Part shown: positions 46,050 to 48,446 of the stretch, piece by piece
How positions within the stretch are numbered: the stretch's first letter is position 1
How the letters are laid out: each line of letters opens with the position of its first letter
Notes under the pieces: model-generated
Seen by the model: only the letters and a program-made list of their open reading frames with translations
The model's database searches: none
What the model was told of the DNA's origin: nothing
Program-made: the position numbers and the translations under genes
Assembly: GCA_025350245.1 (NCBI GenBank)
Contig: JANXYG010000022.1
Coordinates: forward strand, 1-48,446
DNA length: 48,446 nt
DNA from: Betaproteobacteria bacterium
GTDB lineage: Bacteria > Pseudomonadota > Gammaproteobacteria > Burkholderiales > Ga0077523
Direction of reading: 5' to 3'

Positions 46050-46661
46050 CTAAAGATCGGTCTGATAGCGGCCAGCCACCGCCTGGTCGAAGCCTTTTAC
46101 CTCGGCCGGCGCGAGTCCGCCGGCTTCGGCAATTTCGGCGCCGAAACTGACCGGGACCGGCGTCGGCCAGGTTTCCGGGTGCCAGGCCCGCGAGCGCAGG
46201 AATGCCTTGGCGCAGTGGAAATACACCTGGGTCACGCGAACCCGCATCACCAGCAGCGCCCTCTGGCCACGCTCGGTGAAGCGCTCGCACAGATCAGGGT
46301 CGTCGACGAGTTCGGCCCGGCCATGCACCCGCAGCGTTTCGCCGGTGGGCGGGACCAGGAAGATGAATCCGATCTCGGGATTCGCGAGCACGTTCTGCAG
46401 CGACACGATCAGCCGGTTGCCCTTGCGCTCCGGCATCAGCAGGGTGTTGGCGTCGGCGACCCGGACGAAGCCGGGGCCATCGCCTTTTGGCGAAACCGTC
46501 GGCTGGCCGTGCGCATCGGCCGTTGCCAGGAATGCCAGCGGTGAACGGCCGATGAAGTCGATGGCGCGCGCATTGAGGTGGTCGCGCATCTTCAGCGCCA
46601 CCGCCTGGTTCGGTTCGCCGATGAGATCGCGCAGGCGCTCGGGATCGTCAATGATTGCCAT
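46050..46661 (-). CDS. PPOX-type FMN-binding flavoprotein (MSMEG_1061-like)
   Basis: The ATG at 46661 gives 203 aa. The pyridoxamine 5'-phosphate oxidase-like split barrel shows FIGRSPLAFLATADAHGQPT and VSPKGDGPGFVRV, the FMN-binding N-terminal strand pair, then RKGNRLIVSLQNVLANPEIG and ETLRVHGRAELVDD. The final RSRAWHPETWP is common in the group. It likely reduces or binds an unknown flavin-linked substrate. The GC-rich repeat copy 5 directly abuts the start codon, so its leader is made of repeat sequence. Confidence 0.85.
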   Translation of the reverse strand: MAIIDDPERLRDLIGEPNQAVALKMRDHLNARAIDFIGRSPLAFLATADAHGQPTVSPKGDGPGFVRVADANTLLMPERKGNRLIVSLQNVLANPEIGFIFLVPPTGETLRVHGRAELVDDPDLCERFTERGQRALLVMRVRVTQVYFHCAKAFLRSRAWHPETWPTPVPVSFGAEIAEAGGLAPAEVKGFDQAVAGRYQTDL

Positions 46662-46752
46662 CGAAGGGGCAGCGCCCACAGGGTCCCCCGAGGACGCTGC
46701 GCCCCCTGGAGGGGGAAGCCGGAGCGCAGCGCAGGCTGGGGGTGGGCGTCAT
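46661..46752. repeat. GC-rich dispersed repeat, copy 5
   Basis: Nearly identical to copy 3 (same GCGCCCACAGGGTCCCCCGA and GGCTGGGGGTGGGCGTC ends, same orientation). It fills the gap between the small lipoprotein gene and the PPOX gene. Confidence 0.75.
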
Positions 46753-46753
46753 G

Positions 46754-47004
46754 TTATTTCGTCTGCTCGTCGACCTTGCGGTCGAGGGCTTCCTTCTGCG
46801 CCTTCAGGGTGTCGTCGACATGGTCGGCCGCGTTCAAGGTTTTCACGGCGGGCTGGATGGCCGCAGGCATGCTGTCCACGTTCTTCACGCGATCGTCCGA
46901 TGACGCCGCAGCGGCCGGTGCTGGTGCGGCGGCCGGTGGTTCCGACTGGCCGCAGGCGCCCAGCGCGAGCACGGCGACGATCGCGAGGCAGCGGGCCGGG
47001 GACA

Positions 47005-47008
<4 letters not shown>
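46754..47008 (-). CDS. Small lipoprotein
   Basis: The 84-aa frame begins ATG-ATG inside the stop of mmsA (ATGA). A signal peptide ends in the lipobox LGAC (residues ~16-19), then the mature part is Ala/Pro-rich followed by a charged helix-like stretch ([35 protein letters not shown]). No family is recognised. Coupling to mmsA suggests co-transcription, but a functional link is not evident. Confidence 0.7.

Positions 47009-48446
<1,438 letters not shown>

Overview
The window is GC-rich bacterial DNA from a betaproteobacterium, probably of Rhodocyclales or Burkholderiales type. That view rests on the CysB-type regulator, the cysI-DUF934-cysH-cysD-cysN order, the smr/trxB//ftsK-lolA-rarA-serS neighbourhood, a PEP-CTERM protein, and dispersed GC-rich intergenic repeats of a kind common in that class. 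The genus cannot be fixed from the sequence alone. No rRNA or tRNA gene, CRISPR array, intact transposase or integrase was seen.

Region 1 (1-13.5 kb) is an extracellular polysaccharide locus. It starts with a cut-off secreted GH51-like glycosidase (minus strand). A plus-strand run follows: an SxtJ-like membrane protein, a 49-aa DUF5989 (SxtK-like) peptide, a NodU/CmcH/SxtI-type O-carbamoyltransferase, a membrane-anchored SGNH protein, a Wzz-type co-polymerase, a BY-kinase-like ATPase with a degenerate P-loop, and an O-antigen ligase/Wzy-like membrane protein. A second SGNH protein lies convergent with the ligase and overlaps it. A radical SAM/SPASM-like protein, a GT4 glycosyltransferase and a zinc-ribbon methyltransferase complete the set. 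Together they suggest a chain-length-controlled glycan decorated with carbamoyl, acyl and possibly methyl groups.

Region 2 (13.5-20 kb) is a patch of decaying accessory DNA. It holds a deleted copy of a PEP-CTERM gene, an SDR oxidoreductase, an N-terminally truncated PdeM-like phosphoesterase, a short TpsA-like haemagglutinin-domain protein, and remnants or intact copies of five toxin-antitoxin loci. One remnant is an AbrB antitoxin fragment joined in frame to an RHS-repeat fragment. A roughly 28-bp motif recurs at the borders of these units.

Region 3 (20-29.3 kb) is core genome: smr, trxB, ftsK, lolA, rarA, serS and an OsmC-family gene. Region 4 (28.3-41.7 kb) is a complete assimilatory sulfate pathway: cysB, a NifU/SufU-like scaffold, sbp-cysT-cysW-cysA (uptake), cysI-DUF934-cysH-cysD-cysN (activation and reduction), then cobA and a small CbiX for siroheme, and finally dusA. 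The same AT-rich decamer lies upstream of cysB and of sbp.

Region 5 (41.7-44.1 kb) is a small cargo block holding a full-length PEP-CTERM protein and a RES/Xre toxin-antitoxin pair. It lies between the real 5' end of dusA and a second, direct copy of that 5' end, which is the footprint expected of an element integrated at the known dusA attachment site. Region 6 (44.1-48.4 kb) carries a small DUF6220-like membrane protein, an EAL-domain c-di-GMP phosphodiesterase, a PPOX-type flavoprotein, a small lipoprotein and a 5'-truncated mmsA.
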